This document shows, piece by piece, positions 61,057 to 64,000 of a stretch of 64,000 nucleotides of DNA. The stretch comes from an uncultured bacterium (lineage in GTDB: Bacteria; Muiribacteriota; Ozemobacteria; Ozemobacterales; Ozemobacteraceae): assembly GCA_937949615.1 (NCBI GenBank), contig CALEDQ010000021.1, positions 28,204 to 92,203 on the forward strand. Reading direction: 5' to 3'. The stretch's first letter is position 1; each line of letters begins with the position of its first letter. The position numbers and the translations under genes are program-made. The notes below the pieces were generated by a model, which made no database searches, had not been told where the DNA came from, and saw nothing but the letters and a program-made list of their open reading frames with translations.

Positions 61057-62417
61057 AACAGCGCAGAGCGATGACGCTGGTTGAGATTACGATTGGCTTT
61101 GCCATTCTCACCGCAATAAGTGCATTTTTTATCAGCTTCATGACCGCCTCTTCAAAAGAAATTTCGTTTTCTGCCGATCATTTCAACGCTGTGGTTCTGT
61201 CGCAGAAAATCAGTGAAGATCTGCTCGAAGAGATGGCTCTCAGCCCCTACGGTCTCGAAACTCTCGGAATCGATGAAACGATCAAGTCGAAGCATGACGT
61301 CGTCGATGGCAGTTCGGTATTCTTCTCGTTTATCGAAGACCGCAACGAACCATGGGGGCTGATAGAACCGGCTAAAGACGGCATGATCAATAATTCGATG
61401 CAGCCGCTTTACAATTCGGTGAAGAAGTTCAAGTTCGGAGTTGCTGGCAGTCGTCTGGCAACAGCCGGTGATCATGAAGACCGTAATCTGGTCGCGTGTA
61501 ATATTGATTTTTCCTGGAGTGCTCAAACCGGCAAGGGCGCCTACAACAATTCTTTCGATCTTTTCTCTCCGGTTTCGGCTAAAAAAGTATCTCTGGGAGT
61601 GACTTTCAATGAGACCGAAATCGATGCGCGGATTCCGGCCGAAGTTTATATGAGACCAGCCCAGACGGTTGGTGAACTCGCGACTACCATCGGTGAAAAC
61701 GTCGAGGCAATCCTTGCTGTCGGGCGCATTTCTCTGATCAGCAGAGATTTTATCAATTCTCAGTTTTATCGTGATTCGAAGGAAAAAATTAAAGGTCTGC
61801 TCGCGAGGCTTTCTTCACTGCCCGGTGACGAAACTGAAGAGCTTTTCGAAACCCGTCTGCAGCTGGCAAAAACCTGGTATGAACTGGCAAAGGTCTGTTT
61901 TCAGATCGTCAGTTATCTTGAACCGCACTTTGCAACTCTGCAGCTGCAGGGAAAATTCGACGGCAGTGCCGGCAGCGGCTTCAATCCGATCAGCTTTCAG
62001 CAGAATCTTATGAGTGTTCGTATCATCTATGAGTATTTTGTCGGCTCGATCGTTCAGGCCAGGTATTATTATTATCTACTGCTGGAGCCTGATATGATCG
62101 CTCTCAAGGGCAGCAAAGCGCAGGTGCAGATCATTCAAAAGCTTATCGATATTTATCGTATTACCTCGATACTGCCGACTCGGCCACAGGGCATGTCTGA
62201 ATACCGCAGCTTTTTAGATCGGGTGCATGGCCTGTCGGTCAATCGCAACCCTTTTTTAAACCGCATGATCAACCATGAGCTCAAACTGGTTGGTAACCGC
62301 AAGAACTGGCTTGAGCACTACCCGAACCTGGGCCGCATCGATGAGCTGGTTGCCGGCAAAATGCCGGGAATTCTGGCATTCATCAAAGCCAGAACTGTCG
62401 GCATGCTTACCAATTGA
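61053..62417 (+). CDS. PilV-like pilin with a large C-terminal domain (set 3)
   Basis: A 454-residue protein. MKQRRA is followed by MTLVEITIGFAILTAISAFFISF, a pilin helix with Glu5 but with Ala instead of Gly at the expected cleavage site. A beta-rich head (about 45-190) resembles the set 1 and 2 PilV-like proteins. The remaining 250 residues are mostly helical (LQLAKTWYELAKVCFQIVSYL, RIIYEYFVGSIVQARYYYYLL), a domain I do not recognise. Ala at -1 may slow or prevent processing by prepilin peptidase. Confidence 0.76.
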   Translation: MKQRRAMTLVEITIGFAILTAISAFFISFMTASSKEISFSADHFNAVVLSQKISEDLLEEMALSPYGLETLGIDETIKSKHDVVDGSSVFFSFIEDRNEPWGLIEPAKDGMINNSMQPLYNSVKKFKFGVAGSRLATAGDHEDRNLVACNIDFSWSAQTGKGAYNNSFDLFSPVSAKKVSLGVTFNETEIDARIPAEVYMRPAQTVGELATTIGENVEAILAVGRISLISRDFINSQFYRDSKEKIKGLLARLSSLPGDETEELFETRLQLAKTWYELAKVCFQIVSYLEPHFATLQLQGKFDGSAGSGFNPISFQQNLMSVRIIYEYFVGSIVQARYYYYLLLEPDMIALKGSKAQVQIIQKLIDIYRITSILPTRPQGMSEYRSFLDRVHGLSVNRNPFLNRMINHELKLVGNRKNWLEHYPNLGRIDELVAGKMPGILAFIKARTVGMLTN

Positions 62418-62418
62418 A

Positions 62419-62447
62419 TTGCAATCAGGGGTAGATTTGGTTATAAT
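62419..62447 (+). promoter_or_regulatory. Sigma-70-type promoter of mtaB
   Basis: TTGCAA (62419-62424) and a perfect TATAAT (62442-62447) are separated by 17 bases. Transcription would start near 62454, about 23 bases before the mtaB ATG. It separates mtaB from the pilin set 3 transcript. Confidence 0.82.
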
Positions 62448-62476
62448 CAGGCTCCAAATCAATCGTCTGGTGTGTC

Positions 62477-63718
62477 ATGACAACTTTTTTACTTAAATCT
62501 CTGGGCTGCAAAGTCAGTCAGTATGACGGTGAACGCATTGCCGAGAAACTGCGCGCTCACGGTCTGCAGCAGGTCGAAGATCGCCCCGACATTTTCATCC
62601 TTAATGGCTGCTCAGTAACCGGTCGTGCTTCGCAGAAGGTCAGGCAGACGCTGCGGGCCGCCAGGCGCAACTGGCCTGCTGTCAGACTCGTTCTGGCCGG
62701 CTGTGAGGCGCGTCTGATAACACAGCGTCATGAAGAATTGCCAGACATTGACTGGCTGCTGAAAGACGGTGAAACGGCTTCGGTTTCGGCTATGCTGGTC
62801 GCATTGGGTCTCGACGCCGCTTCTAAAGCGGTTGCCGGTCAAGCTTCTCTGCCGGTCAGTGCTAAAACCAGAGCTTTTTTGAAGATTCAGGATGGCTGCA
62901 ACCAGTTTTGTTCTTATTGTATTGTGGCTTATCTGCGCGGCAACGAATGGTCGCGGCCGATTGCTGACGCTGTCGCTGAAGCTCGTTCGCTGGTGGCAGA
63001 GGGGCATCGTGAGCTTGTTCTTACGGGTATTCACCTGGGGCATTACAAGCCGTCACTGCTGCATCTGCTGCACGAACTCGACAGAGTCGATGGCCTTGAA
63101 CGTATCAGGCTCAGTTCGATCGAATCGGTAGAAGTAACTGATGAACTGATTGAATGGGTCGCCACCTCGCCGAAAGCCTGCCGGCATTTTCATCTGCCGC
63201 TGCAATCCGGCTGCGACAAAGTTCTTGCGGGCATGCGCCGACCGTATAAAACTGCAGATTTCAGAGCAGTTGTCGAAAAGATCCGCGCCCGGATGCCTCT
63301 GGCCGCTGTTACTACCGATCTTATTGTCGGGTTCCCCGGCGAAAGCGAAGCTGAATTTGCTGAAACCACCAGATTTCTTGAAGAAATTCAGTTCTCGCGC
63401 ATTCATATTTTCAGATTTTCACCGCGCGACGGCACTCCGGCTGCAACCATGCATGGGCAGGTTGACAATCAGACCAAAATTGCGCGCTCAGATCGTGTCG
63501 AAAAGATCTGGAAAGTCTCTGCCGCTGCTTTTCATGAAAAGTTTGTCGGGCAGCAGCTCGAAGTTCTCTGGGAAACAATTGAAAACGGTGTATTGTGCGG
63601 TTTTTCGCGTGAATATGTGCCGTGTCGGCTGGCCAGAGCCGATGAAAAACTGCTGAATCATCTCAGTCTGGTCGCCGGTCAGAAACTGACAGACGGCGAT
63701 CTGCAGGTAATCATGTGA
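62477..63718 (+). CDS. mtaB: tRNA t6A37 methylthiotransferase MtaB
   Basis: A 413-residue radical SAM enzyme that converts t6A37 of tRNA to ms2t6A. The N-terminal UPF0004 domain has cluster ligands Cys11 (LGCKVSQYD), Cys45 (NGCSVTG) and Cys76 (AGCEARL). The radical SAM cluster ligands are Cys141, Cys145 and Cys148 in DGCNQFCSYC. A TRAM-like domain follows residue 350. LGCKVSQY in place of the MiaB and RimO forms supports the MtaB (YqeV) branch. A dedicated sigma-70 promoter lies upstream. Confidence 0.93.
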   Translation: MTTFLLKSLGCKVSQYDGERIAEKLRAHGLQQVEDRPDIFILNGCSVTGRASQKVRQTLRAARRNWPAVRLVLAGCEARLITQRHEELPDIDWLLKDGETASVSAMLVALGLDAASKAVAGQASLPVSAKTRAFLKIQDGCNQFCSYCIVAYLRGNEWSRPIADAVAEARSLVAEGHRELVLTGIHLGHYKPSLLHLLHELDRVDGLERIRLSSIESVEVTDELIEWVATSPKACRHFHLPLQSGCDKVLAGMRRPYKTADFRAVVEKIRARMPLAAVTTDLIVGFPGESEAEFAETTRFLEEIQFSRIHIFRFSPRDGTPAATMHGQVDNQTKIARSDRVEKIWKVSAAAFHEKFVGQQLEVLWETIENGVLCGFSREYVPCRLARADEKLLNHLSLVAGQKLTDGDLQVIM

Positions 63719-63726
63719 GGGATCTT

Positions 63727-64000
63727 ATGTTCATCAGAATGCGTTTTTTTTGCGTGCTTTTTTTAGTTTTTCTTTCCGCGGTTTCTTCTGCCTTAGAAAA
63801 TCAGGGGCTTTTGATTTCTGCAACCAATGTGAGAATACGTAAGGCTCCGGCTGTTTCAGCTGAAATGGTCGAGACTCTTGCCTTCGGCACTGCCGGCGCA
63901 ATTGTCGGAAAATCATCGGCGAAGGAATCTATCGCCGGTTATGATGATTTCTGGTATCAGATCAGAACTGAAAAAGGTGTTCAAGGCTGGGTTTATGGCG
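63727..64000 (+). CDS. Secreted SH3b-domain protein, cut by the window end
   Basis: The frame is open from ATG 63727 to the window edge (91 codons). A signal peptide (about 1-22, FFCVLFLVFLSAVSSALE) leads to a bacterial SH3 domain: SATNVRIRKAPAVSAEMVETLAFG, then YQIRTEKGVQGWVYG, split by normal loops. Such domains bind cell wall or mediate protein contacts. GAGGG lies 6 bases before the ATG, 8 bases after mtaB stops. The rest of the protein cannot be seen. Confidence 0.82.
   Translation, partial: MFIRMRFFCVLFLVFLSAVSSALENQGLLISATNVRIRKAPAVSAEMVETLAFGTAGAIVGKSSAKESIAGYDDFWYQIRTEKGVQGWVYG

Overview
The window is a gene-dense bacterial chromosome segment of moderate GC content. It shows no mobile elements, CRISPR arrays, rRNA or recognisable tRNA genes. 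Core bacterial genes (ffh, rpsP, rimM, trmD, rplS, era, ybeY, rsfS, rsmE) place it in Bacteria. A V-type ATPase operon, an SLH/Ig surface protein, an AsmA-like protein, a FecR lipoprotein and three sets of minor type IV pilin genes suggest a diderm, probably anaerobic lineage that ferments amino or 2-oxo acids. Candidatus Riflebacteria would fit this mix, but that is a low-confidence inference from gene content only.

Layout. 1-980: a small winged-helix-like protein and, convergent to it, an extremely acidic protein. 1327-6091: ffh-rpsP-khpA-rimM-trmD-rplS-lepB behind a near-consensus sigma-70 promoter. 6147-15663: an RbgA-like GTPase, phoH, pgpH, ybeY, a CNNM/CBS transporter, DUF502, DUF3048 and era, which is the common bacterial phoH-ybeY-era neighbourhood. 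15673-20353: a cyclase-like/HEAT protein, an NtrC-type activator, then a predicted sigma-54 promoter before an EIIA(Ntr)-like gene, an RsbW-like gene and ndk. 20402-24511: an AsmA-like protein, with a convergent SLH/Ig-like surface protein. 24586-31980: a compact V-ATPase operon (E, DUF2764, A, B, D, I, K) preceded by a second sigma-54-type element. 32099-35083: a 994-residue membrane protein with a PHP-phosphoesterase-like N-terminal half. 35283-36632: glmM.

36638-43725 holds a TPR lipoprotein candidate, pilin set 1 with an eight-repeat FG-GAP protein, a TPR protein, a starch-binding-like protein, an ISOC-type hydrolase and a P-loop ATPase. 43864-47711 encodes a four-subunit 2-oxoacid:ferredoxin oxidoreductase, rsfS and rsmE. 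47989-62417 is a 14.4 kb same-strand block: pilin set 2, two OmpH-like secreted paralogues, a 1392-residue secreted protein, a second secreted protein, a FecR lipoprotein, a CHASE2-PP2C phosphatase and pilin set 3. It ends with mtaB and a truncated SH3b protein.

The most unusual theme is the repeated minor-pilin module. Each set pairs PilV/PilW-like pilins carrying Glu5 with a PilX/GspK-like pilin lacking it. Sets 1 and 2 are followed by large secreted proteins in the place where pilVWX-pilY1 operons encode the tip adhesin. No pilus ATPase, platform protein, secretin or prepilin peptidase gene is present, so the modules must use machinery encoded elsewhere.
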